64,000 nucleotides of DNA from [Clostridium] scindens (GTDB lineage: Bacteria; Bacillota; Clostridia; Lachnospirales; Lachnospiraceae). The position numbers were made by a program, and so were the translations under genes. Below are positions 8,352-16,979 of the stretch, piece after piece; the first letter of the stretch is position 1; the number at the start of each line of letters is the position of its first letter. Location: assembly GCF_019597925.1 (NCBI RefSeq), contig NZ_CP080442.1:1840001-1904000 (forward strand), in the 5' to 3' direction. The notes under the pieces were generated by a model, which made no database searches, had not been told where the DNA came from, and saw only the letters and a program-made list of their open reading frames with translations.

Positions 8352-9112
8352 TATAACGCCTGATGCACGGTATGGAGAACCTGGTACAGTTCCTCTGCGC
8401 CAATCTGGCCGGGAGCGGATGCCTTAGAGCCGGAGCCAAAGGTCAGGCAGGAGCCGAATACCTCGCAGGAGATACGGCTGATGCTGCCAAGCCCTGACAT
8501 GGACATGGTGATGATGGGCCTGTCAGCGTAGCAGGAAGCCATCTCTTCCGTGGCGGCAAGCAAGGTTAGGACATCCTTGCGGCTCTTTGGCATGACGGCA
8601 ATCTTAGGAATGTCAGCCCCCATATCCTGCATCTTGCGCAGCCGAAAGACAATGTCTGATTTGGCCGGCGTTTTGTCAAAGTCATGGTTGGAGCCAATGA
8701 CTTTGGCGCCACAGGCATGGATGGACGCGATCATATCCCGGACATCTTCGTCGCCTGTGAATATCTCCACATCGATAAGGTCTGCATGACCTGAGGCAGC
8801 CACTGCCTTATTGAGCGCAATGTATGTTTCCCTGGGCATGCCGTGGACTCCGCCTTCCTTCACTGTACGGAAGGTGGCAAGAAGCGGCATGTCCTTTAAT
8901 AGACTTCTGAGATTCGATAGCACGTCCAGTACCTTGTCCGTATCTTCCACATCTTCGTACCAGTCCATGCGCCATTCCATCAGATCCATGTGCATATTCC
9001 TATATTGCCCGGCGAAAGACAATATCTCATCCCGGGTCTTTCCCACATTGGGAATGCAGATGGCGGGAATGCCCGCGCCTAATTCCAGATTTCTTACTTT
9101 TACCGTATTCAT
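8351..9112 (-). CDS. aroD: Type I 3-dehydroquinate dehydratase
   Basis: This 253-residue class I dehydroquinase converts 3-dehydroquinate to 3-dehydroshikimate through a Schiff base. Seen in the sequence: EWRMD (Glu46, Arg48), catalytic His143 (SNHDF), Schiff-base Lys170 (IPKIAVMPKS), Arg213 (GSISRI) and the closing SAPGQI loop (Ser232, Gln236). Length and motif order are normal. It is convergent with the permease gene and probably supplies dehydroshikimate to the neighbouring dehydrogenase and reductase. A type I enzyme beside carriers and a LysR regulator fits a catabolic (quinate) role as well as a biosynthetic one. Confidence 0.95.
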   Translation of the reverse strand: MNTVKVRNLELGAGIPAICIPNVGKTRDEILSFAGQYRNMHMDLMEWRMDWYEDVEDTDKVLDVLSNLRSLLKDMPLLATFRTVKEGGVHGMPRETYIALNKAVAASGHADLIDVEIFTGDEDVRDMIASIHACGAKVIGSNHDFDKTPAKSDIVFRLRKMQDMGADIPKIAVMPKSRKDVLTLLAATEEMASCYADRPIITMSMSGLGSISRISCEVFGSCLTFGSGSKASAPGQIGAEELYQVLHTVHQAL

Positions 9113-9291
9113 AGAGTCTCTCCTTTTCGTTGCTGTATCTATTGCTTGTGCTGCTGTTATTGTAATATCAATAGGAAGGGAAAGTCAAATTACAATTATT
9201 CAGAGAAATGATAGTCTGCGCCTATAAAAACTTAGTCTAAAACCGGAATATGCGGCATACATTGATATCAGCATAACAAGGGGGTATTAGA

Positions 9292-10764
9292 ATGAATACG
9301 TTTCAGTTGTACAAAGATATACAAGCCAGAACAAATGGAGAGATATACATAGGAGTGGTGGGACCGGTAAGGACAGGGAAGTCCACATTTATCAAACGTT
9401 TCATGGATATGCTGGTACTCCCTCATATGGAGGATGAGAACGGCAAGGCGCGGACCAAGGATGAATTGCCGCAGTCTGCCTCCGGGCGCACCATCATGAC
9501 CACAGAGCCCAAATTCGTGCCAAAAGAAGCGGCGCAGATCAAACTTTCGGATGATGTGACGGTCAATGTCCGTCTGATCGACTGTGTCGGCTATATGGTA
9601 GACGGCGCTTCCGGACACGTGGAAGGCAATGAAGAACGCATGGTGAAGACGCCCTGGTTCGACTATGAGATCCCATTTACAAAAGCGGCCACCATCGGAA
9701 CGCGCAAGGTCATCCACGACCATGCCACCATAGGCATCGTGGTAACCACGGACGGCAGCATTACCGATATCCCGCGGGAGGGGTATAAGGAGGCGGAAGA
9801 AAAGACCATCCGGGAACTGCAGAACATCGGAAAGCCTTTCGTAGTGCTGGTGAATTCCAAGAAGCCTTTTAATGACGAGGCGAGAGGGGTGGCAGCGGAA
9901 CTGGAAGCAAACTTTGGCGTCAAAGCCATGCCGGTAAACTGCGAACAGTTAAAAGAAGAGGATATCTACCAGATCATGGAAGCGGTGCTGTATGAATTCC
10001 CGGTATCGGAAGTGCAGTTCTTTATTCCCAAGTGGGTGGAGATGCTTCCAAGGGATCATAGAATCAAGCAGGATATGCTGGTACATATTAAAGAAGTTAT
10101 GGATCGGTTCGGCGAGATCAAGGACGCAGCCGCGGGAATTCAGACGCCGGATAGTCCTTATATTGACGAGATGAAGGTAGACCAGATCGAAATGGATACC
10201 GGATGCGTGAGAGTTCGGATCAGCGTGGCTGACCGGTTCTACTACGAGATGCTCAGCGAACTGACGGGCACCCATATTGCGGGCCAGTATGAGCTGATTG
10301 CGGCCATGCGGGATCTGTCCCGGTTAAAGGAAGAGTATGAAGGCGTGCGGGATGCATTTACAGCGGTGCGCATGAAGGGCTACGGCGTAGTCAGCCCCAA
10401 GAAGGAAGAGATCGTGCTGGAAGAGCCTGCCATCATCAAGCAGGGGAATAAGTTTGGCGTAAAGATTCATTCCGAGGCTCCGTCCATTCATCTGATCCGC
10501 GCCAATATCGAGACGGAGATAGCGCCTATCGTGGGAAGCGAGCAGCAGGCAGAAGACCTGATCCGCTATATCAAGGATGCCAAGGAGAGCGAAGGAGGCA
10601 TCTGGAGTACGAATATTTTTGGCAAATCCATCGAAGAACTGGTGATGGATGGCATGCAGAATAAAATGGCAATGATCAATGACGAGAGCCAGGAAAAACT
10701 GCAGGATACCATGCAGAAGATCGTCAATGACAGCAACGGCGGGCTGGTGTGCATCATCATCTAG
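9292..10764 (+). CDS. spoIVA: Stage IV sporulation protein A (spore coat ATPase)
   Basis: This 490-residue SpoIVA is the ATPase that polymerises on the outer forespore membrane to form the coat basement layer. The N-terminal GTPase-like P-loop is GPVRTGKST (residues 24-32), followed by a switch region (RLIDCVGYMV) and the conserved C-terminal tail ending GGLVCIII. The length matches the family (about 492 residues). The RBS is a GGGGG run 11 bp before the ATG. A sequence resembling a sigma-E -10 (CATACATT, 9256-9263) lies 29 bp upstream, but no convincing -35 was found. This gene shows that the organism forms endospores. Confidence 0.97.
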   Translation: MNTFQLYKDIQARTNGEIYIGVVGPVRTGKSTFIKRFMDMLVLPHMEDENGKARTKDELPQSASGRTIMTTEPKFVPKEAAQIKLSDDVTVNVRLIDCVGYMVDGASGHVEGNEERMVKTPWFDYEIPFTKAATIGTRKVIHDHATIGIVVTTDGSITDIPREGYKEAEEKTIRELQNIGKPFVVLVNSKKPFNDEARGVAAELEANFGVKAMPVNCEQLKEEDIYQIMEAVLYEFPVSEVQFFIPKWVEMLPRDHRIKQDMLVHIKEVMDRFGEIKDAAAGIQTPDSPYIDEMKVDQIEMDTGCVRVRISVADRFYYEMLSELTGTHIAGQYELIAAMRDLSRLKEEYEGVRDAFTAVRMKGYGVVSPKKEEIVLEEPAIIKQGNKFGVKIHSEAPSIHLIRANIETEIAPIVGSEQQAEDLIRYIKDAKESEGGIWSTNIFGKSIEELVMDGMQNKMAMINDESQEKLQDTMQKIVNDSNGGLVCIII

Positions 10765-10871
10765 GCTCGGATGCAGGTTCATTTGACTCTGGTCGTCAAG
10801 TTGTATATAGTATACTTATACAAAAAGTGTCCGGGAAGTTTGCAGGGCAGCAAGGCGAAGGAGGAATAGGA

Positions 10872-11657
10872 ATGAAGAAGGTACTGGTGACGGGCGCAAC
10901 CCAGGGGATGGGGCTTGAGACGCTGATACGACTGGCGGGGCAAGGATATGAGGTGCATTTTACCTACCGCAGGTCCGAAGAAAAGGCAAAAGAACTGATG
11001 GAACGGTATCCGGGGCAGGTCTACGGACACAAGTTGGATCAGGGTAAGGCAGAAGAGATCGAGAAGGCGGATTTCCTGACCGAGCATGAGTGGTATGGCG
11101 TAATCTTTAACGCCGCCTTAGGCTCCGGGACGGTCAAAGAGTATACGGAGGAAGGCGGTGTTCTGAACGCCCAGGAGGACCTGGCGCTTATGACCGTGAA
11201 TGCGCTGGGTCCGCTATGGATCTATAAGAAGATACAAGGCATGCTGGAAAAGAAGACGGAGAAGACGAAGATCGTATTCCTGTCCTCGGTAAACGGAGGA
11301 ATCAGCGCATTTCCGAAATTTACGCCCAGCGACGGCATGAGCAAGGCGGCCGTGGCTTTCCTTGCAAGGCAGGTGGCGGTGGAGAACACCCACACGCCCA
11401 TCGACGTATTCTGTATCTGTCCAGGGTCGGTGGAGACGCCCATGTTCTATTCCAGCACCCTTCAGTGGATGTCCCCGGAGGAACGCAGGAAGTTCGATGA
11501 GTCGCAGGCAAAGAAGCGGCTTACCAGGCCAGAAGAGATCGCTTACTGGGTGTGCGAGCTGATGAAGGATGAATCCACCGTTCTGCATGGGGCGATGATC
11601 GATGCCACCATGGGGCTGGGAGTGAGGCCCGGGATTCTGACGGATGCGGGGAAGTAA
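10872..11657 (+). CDS. SDR-family oxidoreductase lacking the usual catalytic tyrosine
   Basis: This 261-residue short-chain dehydrogenase/reductase has the cofactor motif TGATQGMG near the N-terminus, an active-site serine (FLSSVNGG) and the PG motif (CPGSVETPMF). At the expected YxxxK position the sequence reads DGMSK: lysine is kept but tyrosine is replaced by aspartate. The enzyme may therefore be non-canonical or have lost reductase chemistry. Start chosen at 10872 because GGAGGAATAGG directly precedes it and the cofactor motif follows; a longer in-frame extension upstream has no RBS. It is a single gene followed by a strong terminator. Substrate unknown. Confidence 0.82.
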   Translation: MKKVLVTGATQGMGLETLIRLAGQGYEVHFTYRRSEEKAKELMERYPGQVYGHKLDQGKAEEIEKADFLTEHEWYGVIFNAALGSGTVKEYTEEGGVLNAQEDLALMTVNALGPLWIYKKIQGMLEKKTEKTKIVFLSSVNGGISAFPKFTPSDGMSKAAVAFLARQVAVENTHTPIDVFCICPGSVETPMFYSSTLQWMSPEERRKFDESQAKKRLTRPEEIAYWVCELMKDESTVLHGAMIDATMGLGVRPGILTDAGK

Positions 11658-11668
11658 AGGTAAAAATG

Positions 11669-11699
11669 GCGTCAGGGGTAGAACCTGACGCTTTTTTTT
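11669..11699 (+). terminator. Rho-independent terminator after the SDR gene
   Basis: GCGTCAGG (11669-11676) pairs with CCTGACGC (11684-11691), followed by eight T. A TATAAT at 11702-11707 follows immediately and could be the -10 of the lrgAB promoter. Confidence 0.92.
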
Positions 11700-11747
11700 G
11701 CTATAATAACCGGGATAGTCTTTACACAAATGAGAGAAGGAAAAGTT

Positions 11748-12134
11748 ATGAGTGCAAAAATATTAAAGCAGCTGGGGATCATCCTGGCAATCTGTCTTGC
11801 GGCGGAATACATCGTGTCGCTGCTGCCGATCGCATTTCCAAGCAGCGTTATGGCAATCCTGATTCTGGCGCTTCTGCTGTTTACGAAGATACTGAAAGAA
11901 GAGCATATCCGGGAGACCGGAGACTTCCTGCTGTCGAATATGGCGCTGGTGTTCGTGCCGATTTCAATCGGCATGGTGGAAGATTTCGGGCTGCTGAAAG
12001 GCCAGCTGGCGGGATTCTTGATCGTGGTGTGCATCTCGCTGGTGATGACATTTCTGGGAACCTATGCCAGCGTGCGTATCGTGCAGATGTGCATGAAGAG
12101 GCTGGCGGGGAAGGGAGGACAGGCAGATGAGTAG
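11748..12134 (+). CDS. lrgA: CidA/LrgA family holin-like protein
   Basis: This small integral membrane protein (128 residues, four predicted membrane helices) is of the CidA/LrgA family. These proteins act with LrgB-type partners in control of murein hydrolase activity and, in more recent models, in pyruvate or metabolite transport. The ATG at 11748 was chosen because AGAAGGA lies 7 bp upstream; an ATG at 11730 would add six residues and has no RBS. The gene overlaps lrgB by 8 bp, so they are translationally coupled. Confidence 0.88.
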   Translation: MSAKILKQLGIILAICLAAEYIVSLLPIAFPSSVMAILILALLLFTKILKEEHIRETGDFLLSNMALVFVPISIGMVEDFGLLKGQLAGFLIVVCISLVMTFLGTYASVRIVQMCMKRLAGKGGQADE

Positions 12135-12804
12135 TCTATGGTCCAATCCTTTGTTCGGAATCCTGCTGTCGGTGATGGCATTCTATATTGGAGGCGTGGC
12201 CGCAAGGAAGGCCAGGACGCCCATCGCCAACCCGCTTCTGATCGCCATGGTGATCTGCGTGCTGGTGCTCAAGATCCTGCATATATCCTATGATGACTAC
12301 ATGGAAGGCGCCCAGTTTGTCTCCATGTTCCTGGTGCCCGTGACAGCCATGCTGGGACTGTCCATCTACCGCCAGAGAAAGGTGCTCAAAGAGCAGTTCT
12401 TTCCTATCGTGATCGGCTGCCTGATGGGAAGCATCCTATCTATGGGAAGCACGGTGGCATTATGCAGGCTGCTGGCCCTGCACGCAGACATGATGCACTC
12501 CCTGCTTCCAAAGTCGGTGACCACGGCGATCGCGCTGGATGTGTCATCCCAGCTTGGAGGGATAGAGTCCATTACCATGATGGCGGTCATTATCTGCGGG
12601 ACGGGAGGCGCCATCCTCCATCCGTTTATTATCAAGATGCTGAAACTAAAGGATCCGGTGGCCATCGGCGTGGCATTTGGAACGGCCAGCCACGCGATCG
12701 GGACGTCCAAGGCGCTTGAGATGGGGGAAGTAGAAGGAGCCGTAAGCGGAGTAGCAATGGGAGTTGCAGGAATCTGCACCGTAATCATTGCATTATTTTT
12801 GTAA
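12127..12804 (+). CDS. lrgB: LrgB family protein
   Basis: This 225-residue polytopic membrane protein is the LrgB/CidB partner of the preceding gene. Family features are the NPLLIAMVICVLVLK region, the SVTTAIALDVSSQLGG segment, and the glycine-rich FGTASHAIGTSKALEMGE motif. The pair forms a two-gene operon with an 8-bp overlap. No LytTR-type regulator is adjacent in this window. Confidence 0.92.
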   Translation: MSSLWSNPLFGILLSVMAFYIGGVAARKARTPIANPLLIAMVICVLVLKILHISYDDYMEGAQFVSMFLVPVTAMLGLSIYRQRKVLKEQFFPIVIGCLMGSILSMGSTVALCRLLALHADMMHSLLPKSVTTAIALDVSSQLGGIESITMMAVIICGTGGAILHPFIIKMLKLKDPVAIGVAFGTASHAIGTSKALEMGEVEGAVSGVAMGVAGICTVIIALFL

Positions 12805-12855
12805 AAGGGTTAATATTCTAATAGAAAACAACAGAGAAAAGTATGGAGGTACAGT

Positions 12856-13326
12856 ATGAGGGTCGCAATTATTACAGCAAACACAGACATATACAGAGGC
12901 AGGGAAGAAAATGAAAGTGGAGAAGTAATTAAGAAGATTGTAGAGGAGGCAGGGCTTGAGATCGTATTCATGCGGGCATTGCCTACAGACCGGAAGGTAC
13001 TGTCAACAGTGATGCAGAGGATGGCCGACAATCATCTGACAGACTTGATCCTGACCACGGGAGGCGCCGGATGCGGCCCTATGGACTGCACGCCGGAGGC
13101 TACTATGGACGTTGTTGAACGGCCGCTTCTAGGGATACCGGAGGCAATGCGGGCGCACACCATGAAGCTCACCAAGCGTTCCATGCTCAACCGGGCCGCA
13201 GCGGGAATCCGCCAGGATGTGCTGATCGTGAATCTCCCAGGCAAGGCCGGGGCGGTAAAGGAAAGCCTCAGATATCTGCTTCCCGAACTGGTACATGCTG
13301 TGAATGTGATCAAGGGAGAGGCATAA
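12856..13326 (+). CDS. MogA/MoaB-type molybdopterin adenylyltransferase family protein
   Basis: This 156-residue MoCF-fold protein would adenylylate molybdopterin before metal insertion. Conserved elements are the TTGGAGCGPMDCTPEA loop (family consensus TTGGTG..RD.TPE) and LPGKAGAVKESL near the C-terminus. The arginine of the RD pair is replaced (GPMD). No other molybdenum-cofactor genes lie nearby. It is followed 2 bp later by the MBL-fold gene, so they are probably co-transcribed. The fold is certain; the cofactor role is likely. Confidence 0.82.
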   Translation: MRVAIITANTDIYRGREENESGEVIKKIVEEAGLEIVFMRALPTDRKVLSTVMQRMADNHLTDLILTTGGAGCGPMDCTPEATMDVVERPLLGIPEAMRAHTMKLTKRSMLNRAAAGIRQDVLIVNLPGKAGAVKESLRYLLPELVHAVNVIKGEA

Positions 13327-13328
13327 AA

Positions 13329-14027
13329 ATGAAAATTACGTATCTGGAACACAGTGGATTTACAATCGAGCATGAAGACGTGGTCATGATATTTGATTAC
13401 TATAAGGGGCGGCTTCCAGATATACCTGCAGAGAAAAAAGTGTATGTATTCGCAAGCCATGGGCATTATGATCATTTTAAGCGGAAGATATTCCGGTGGT
13501 CGGATGCATATGAGAATGTCAAATATATTCTGTCCAGCGATATTACGGACCGGGGGCCAAAAGGCAGAACGATCTATCTGGAGCCCCGCAAGGAGATCGA
13601 ACTGGATGGGATGAAGATCCGGACGCTTCGCTCTACGGATGAGGGCGTGGCGTTCTTTGTGCGCTTCAAAGAGATGACCATATTCCACGCGGGGGATCTG
13701 AACTGGTGGCACTGGGAGGATGAAAGCGAGGCCTACAATGAGATGATGCGCCGCAATTATCAGTATGAGATAGGCAAGATCGAGGGCGAAAGGATTGACG
13801 CAGCGTTCCTTCCTCTGGATCTTCGCCAGGGCGAACAGTTCTTCTGGGGAATGGACTATTTCATGCGGCATACGGATACGAGTCATGTATTCCCAATGCA
13901 TATGTGGGGGAGATATGAGGCTTATGAGCGTCTGATGGAACGGCCGGAATCGGAAGGATACCGGCAGAAGGTCATGCATATCACCAGGACGCAGCAGGTG
14001 TTTGAACTGGAAGAGAGGAAGGAGTAG
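13329..14027 (+). CDS. MBL-fold metallo-hydrolase
   Basis: This 232-residue protein of the metallo-beta-lactamase superfamily belongs to the small UlaG/YfiT-like group. The zinc motif HGHYDH follows the second strand (about residues 45-50), with further ligands in FHAGDLNWWH and PMHMWG. It is packed between the mogA-like gene (2-bp gap) and rnhA (4-bp gap). Substrate unknown. Confidence 0.82.
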   Translation: MKITYLEHSGFTIEHEDVVMIFDYYKGRLPDIPAEKKVYVFASHGHYDHFKRKIFRWSDAYENVKYILSSDITDRGPKGRTIYLEPRKEIELDGMKIRTLRSTDEGVAFFVRFKEMTIFHAGDLNWWHWEDESEAYNEMMRRNYQYEIGKIEGERIDAAFLPLDLRQGEQFFWGMDYFMRHTDTSHVFPMHMWGRYEAYERLMERPESEGYRQKVMHITRTQQVFELEERKE

Positions 14028-14031
14028 GAAG

Positions 14032-14511
14032 ATGCAGGTAAAGATATATACGGACGGGGCGGCGAGGGGCAACCCGGATGGGCCTGGAGGCTACGGCACG
14101 GTTCTGGAGTATGTGGATTCCAAGGGGGAATTACATACCCGGGAACTGTCCCAAGGCTATAAGCGGACCACCAACAACCGTATGGAGCTGATGGCGGTGA
14201 TCGCCGGGCTGGAGGCGCTTAACCGGCCCTGCCAGGTGGAACTGTACTCCGATTCGAAATATGTGGTGGACGCATTCAACCAGCACTGGATTGACGGATG
14301 GATCAAGAAGGGCTGGAAGAGGGGAAAGAATGAGCCGGTGAAGAATATTGACCTGTGGCAGAGGCTTCTGAAGGCGAAGGCCCCCCACCAGGTTCAGTTC
14401 ATCTGGGTCAAAGGCCATGACGGGCATCCCCAGAATGAGCGGTGCGATACATTGGCAACCACGGCTGCCGACGGGGATGCGCTGATCGAGGATGAAGGAA
14501 CCCCTGCATAA
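14032..14511 (+). CDS. rnhA: Ribonuclease HI
   Basis: This 159-residue RNase HI removes RNA from RNA-DNA hybrids. The catalytic carboxylates sit in YTDGAARGNP (Asp), NNRMELMA (Glu), LYSDSKYV (Asp) and the C-terminal NERCD (Asp), and VKGHDGHPQN is the His loop. The ATG at 14032 has RBS GGAAGGAG and directly precedes the first beta strand; the in-frame ATG at 14002 would overlap the previous gene and add residues the family lacks. It immediately precedes rnpB. Confidence 0.95.
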   Translation: MQVKIYTDGAARGNPDGPGGYGTVLEYVDSKGELHTRELSQGYKRTTNNRMELMAVIAGLEALNRPCQVELYSDSKYVVDAFNQHWIDGWIKKGWKRGKNEPVKNIDLWQRLLKAKAPHQVQFIWVKGHDGHPQNERCDTLATTAADGDALIEDEGTPA

Positions 14512-14523
14512 ATCATATTTTAT

Positions 14524-14552
14524 TTGTTTTTTAGAAAAAATTATGATATAGT
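14524..14552 (+). promoter_or_regulatory. Promoter of rnpB
   Basis: TTGTTT (14524-14529) and TATAGT (14547-14552) are separated by 17 bp. The predicted start is about 14558, where the RNase P P1 helix begins. Confidence 0.75.
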
Positions 14553-14556
14553 AACC

Positions 14557-14923
14557 AAGGCAAGTAAGACAAGTAATCGCAGCTGCAAGCGCCGAAAGGC
14601 CGCAGGTGAGGAAAGTCCGGGCTTCACAGGGCAGGATGCCGGATAACGTCCGGTGGAGGCGACTCCAAGGCCAGTGCAACAGAAATATACCGCCTGAGGG
14701 GACAGTTTGTTCCCGGCAGGTAAGGGTGGAAGGGCAGTGTAAGAGACTACCGCCTTGCTGGTAACAGCAGGGGCACATGTAAACCCCATCCGAAGCAAGA
14801 CCGGATAAAGACGATGTGGCGGCCCGTCACGTCTTAGGTAGGTCGCTGGAACCTTCCGGCAACGGGAGGTCTAGATAGATGATTACTCAACGACATAACC
14901 CGGCTTATCGTCTTGCTTGCCTT
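14557..14923 (+). ncRNA. rnpB: RNase P RNA, bacterial type A-like
   Basis: This is the catalytic RNA of RNase P, which matures tRNA 5' ends. The hallmark block GAGGAAAGTCCGGGCTTC (P4 5' strand and J3/4 region) is followed by ACAGGGCAGGATGCCGG, the ACAGAAATATACCGCC element and the 3' P4 strand in the ACTCAACGACATAACCCGGC part. The ends pair as a 14-bp P1: 14557-14570 with 14910-14923, with a single G-U. Length is about 367 nt. It is independently transcribed from its own promoter. Confidence 0.97.
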
Positions 14924-14953
14924 TAGAATAAAAAATGAAACAGGACTATAAAA

Positions 14954-15003
14954 ACAGGCCATGGTCTGGCAGGATGAAAAACATCTGCCGGTCCATGGCC
15001 TGT
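14954..15003 (-). terminator. Terminator of the pyrBI operon
   Basis: ACAGGCCATGG (14954-14964) pairs with CCATGGCCTGT (14993-15003), and further pairing extends inside. On the minus strand the hairpin is followed by TTTTTATAG, so it ends pyrI transcription. It also separates that transcript from rnpB. The rest of 14924-15040 shows no gene. Confidence 0.85.
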
Positions 15004-15040
15004 AAAGTTGTCTGCCTGCTTATGAATAAAGATGCGGCGC

Positions 15041-15481
15041 CTATCGGCCGTCATACTTCTCTTCGCAGTACTTGCAGCGGTAGATCTCATTTTCCTTATC
15101 CGTAAGCACGAAGATGTGATCCAGTTCCTGCTCGATGGAAGTGATGCATCTGGGATTCTTGCACCGTATCACGTTGACAATCTCCTTTGGAAGATGGAGA
15201 CGCTTCTTGTCAACGATTTGGGAATCCTGGATAATGTTGATGGTGATGTTGTGGTCAATGAATCCAAGGATGTCCAGGTCAATGAAGTCTATAGGGCATT
15301 CAATCTTCATGATATCCTTCTTGCCCATCTTGTTGCTCTTGGCATTCTTGATGATCGCGACACAGCAGTCTAGTTTATCCAGATGCAGGTATTTATAGAT
15401 ATCCATGCATCGGCCTGCCTGGATATGATCCAATACAAAGCCTTCATCAATCCGGCCTACATTCAAAGTGTTTTTTACCAT
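15041..15481 (-). CDS. pyrI: Aspartate carbamoyltransferase regulatory subunit
   Basis: This 146-residue regulatory chain binds nucleotides with its N-terminal domain and the catalytic chain through a C-terminal zinc domain. The four zinc cysteines are visible: Cys107 and Cys112 (CKNPRC) and Cys136 and Cys139 (CKYC). The N-terminal allosteric domain has DHIQAGR and KKDIMKIE. It follows pyrB by 14 bp, so the pair forms an allosterically controlled pyrimidine enzyme. Confidence 0.97.
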   Translation of the reverse strand: MVKNTLNVGRIDEGFVLDHIQAGRCMDIYKYLHLDKLDCCVAIIKNAKSNKMGKKDIMKIECPIDFIDLDILGFIDHNITINIIQDSQIVDKKRLHLPKEIVNVIRCKNPRCITSIEQELDHIFVLTDKENEIYRCKYCEEKYDGR

Positions 15482-15495
15482 AATTGATTTCCTCC

Positions 15496-16413
15496 CTATA
15501 CTTCGATTCCTAATAGCGTCAAGATCAATGCCATGCGTATGTATACGCCATACTGCATCTGCCTAAAATACGCCGCTCTTGGATCCTTGTCAACCTCGAC
15601 GGAGATCTCATTGACCCTCGGAAGGGGATGCAGCACATACATGTCTTTTGGCGCAAGTTCCATCTTCTTGGCATCCAGGATATAGAAATCCTTCATGCGC
15701 ACGTAATCTTCCTCATTGAAGAAACGTTCCTTCTGAACGCGGGTCATATACAGAAGATCCAGTTTCGGAAGCGCATCCTCCAGGCGGACGACCTCCTCAT
15801 ATTCCACCTGCTTCTGATCCAGCACGTCAGAGCGGATGTAGCCTGGAAGCCTCAACTCTTCCGGGGAAATGAGCACGAACTTGATTCCCGGATATCTGAC
15901 CAGGGCATGGATAAGCGAGTGGACGGTACGCCCAAACTTCAAGTCTCCGCACAGGCCAATGGTCATGTGATCCAGATGACCCTTTAAAGACCGGATGGTC
16001 AGAAGATCGGTCAGAGTCTGGGTCGGGTGCTGATGCCCGCCGTCCCCCGCGTTGATCACCGGAATCGAAGAGTGGCGGCATGCCACCATAGGCGCGCCTT
16101 CCTTGGGATGGCGCATGGCGCAGATGTCCGCATAGCAGGAGATGGTACGGATCGTATCGGAAACGCTCTCGCCCTTGGCTGCGGAACTGGAGTCAGCGGA
16201 AGAAAATCCGAGGATGCTTCCCCCCAGGTTCAGCATGGCAGCCTCATGGCTGAGCCTTGTCCTGGTACTTGGCTCGTAGAAGAGCGTTGCCAGTTTCTTA
16301 CCCTCGCACGCGTGGGCGTATTTTTCAGGATTTGCCTCAATGTCCCCTGCAAGATCCATAAGTTTGTCTAATTCTTCCACGGAAAAATCCAGTGGACTCA
16401 TCAAATGTCTCAT
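15496..16413 (-). CDS. pyrB: Aspartate carbamoyltransferase catalytic subunit
   Basis: This 305-residue ATCase catalytic chain condenses carbamoyl phosphate and aspartate in pyrimidine synthesis. It has the carbamoyl-phosphate loop STRTR (49-53), the second-domain HPTQ motif (GGHQHPTQTL), MTRVQKERF and the HPLPRV loop near the C-terminus. The RBS AGGAGGTTT lies in the end of the upstream nitroreductase gene, whose stop is only 12 bp away. The order on the minus strand is nitroreductase, pyrB, pyrI, which suggests one transcript. Confidence 0.97.
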   Translation of the reverse strand: MRHLMSPLDFSVEELDKLMDLAGDIEANPEKYAHACEGKKLATLFYEPSTRTRLSHEAAMLNLGGSILGFSSADSSSAAKGESVSDTIRTISCYADICAMRHPKEGAPMVACRHSSIPVINAGDGGHQHPTQTLTDLLTIRSLKGHLDHMTIGLCGDLKFGRTVHSLIHALVRYPGIKFVLISPEELRLPGYIRSDVLDQKQVEYEEVVRLEDALPKLDLLYMTRVQKERFFNEEDYVRMKDFYILDAKKMELAPKDMYVLHPLPRVNEISVEVDKDPRAAYFRQMQYGVYIRMALILTLLGIEV

Positions 16414-16425
16414 ATAAACCTCCTC

Positions 16426-16962
16426 TTATCGATATGTTAATAATTCATCAACAGATTTGCGCCCGGGCGCATCCGGATGGATGTCCGGGTGGCCGATGGC
16501 GATCAGAGCAGCTAGTTCCTGGTCCTTTGGAAGATCCAGAAGTTCTGTGATGCCATCCTCATCCCAGATTCCCATAATAACGGTTCCAAGTCCGGCCTCA
16601 TGGGCGGCAAGGCAGAACGTCTGTACAGCAATGCCTGCATCGAACATCTGCCAGCGGTCGCCCTTCTTTGTGGTAAAGGAGCCGTCACGCTCAAAACCGC
16701 AACAGCCTTTGACAAAGGATACAGCAATCAGCATTGGTGCCTGCCGGATAATATTAGAATTAAAATCTGGGGTGTAATTGTTTATGATTGAATTAAGAAT
16801 AGAAGAATCTTCAATTGCGATATAACGGACGATCTGACTGTTCTTCCAAGAAGGAGAATAGGATGCAGTAGATATTATGGATTCTAATAGAAAATGGTCT
16901 ATCGGGTCCGGCTTAAACTTCCGGATGCTTCTTCTGGTTCTAATACATTCAGTGGTATTCAT
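16426..16962 (-). CDS. Nitroreductase family protein
   Basis: This 178-residue FMN-dependent nitroreductase-fold protein has the N-terminal IRTRRSIRKF motif (phosphate binding), SPSWKNSQ, the mid-protein QTFCLAAHEAGLGT helix and the closing IAIGHPD. The start at 16962 has RBS GGGAGGAAAA; a longer form reaching 17025 would read through the promoter palindrome. It is the first gene of an apparent operon with pyrBI. The substrate is unknown; FMN-using reduction of quinones, nitro compounds or enones is typical of the family. Confidence 0.87.
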   Translation of the reverse strand: MNTTECIRTRRSIRKFKPDPIDHFLLESIISTASYSPSWKNSQIVRYIAIEDSSILNSIINNYTPDFNSNIIRQAPMLIAVSFVKGCCGFERDGSFTTKKGDRWQMFDAGIAVQTFCLAAHEAGLGTVIMGIWDEDGITELLDLPKDQELAALIAIGHPDIHPDAPGRKSVDELLTYR

Positions 16963-16979
16963 CTCGTTTTCCTCCCATA

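Noticed and set aside
9235..9263. Sigma-E type promoter before spoIVA
   Set aside because: CATACATT fits the -10, but no acceptable -35 lies at 13-15 bp, so it was mentioned in the gene entry only.
13032..14072. Minus-strand ORF (346 codons) opposite the mogA-like and MBL genes
   Set aside because: Spans two real genes in antisense and shows no protein-like motifs.
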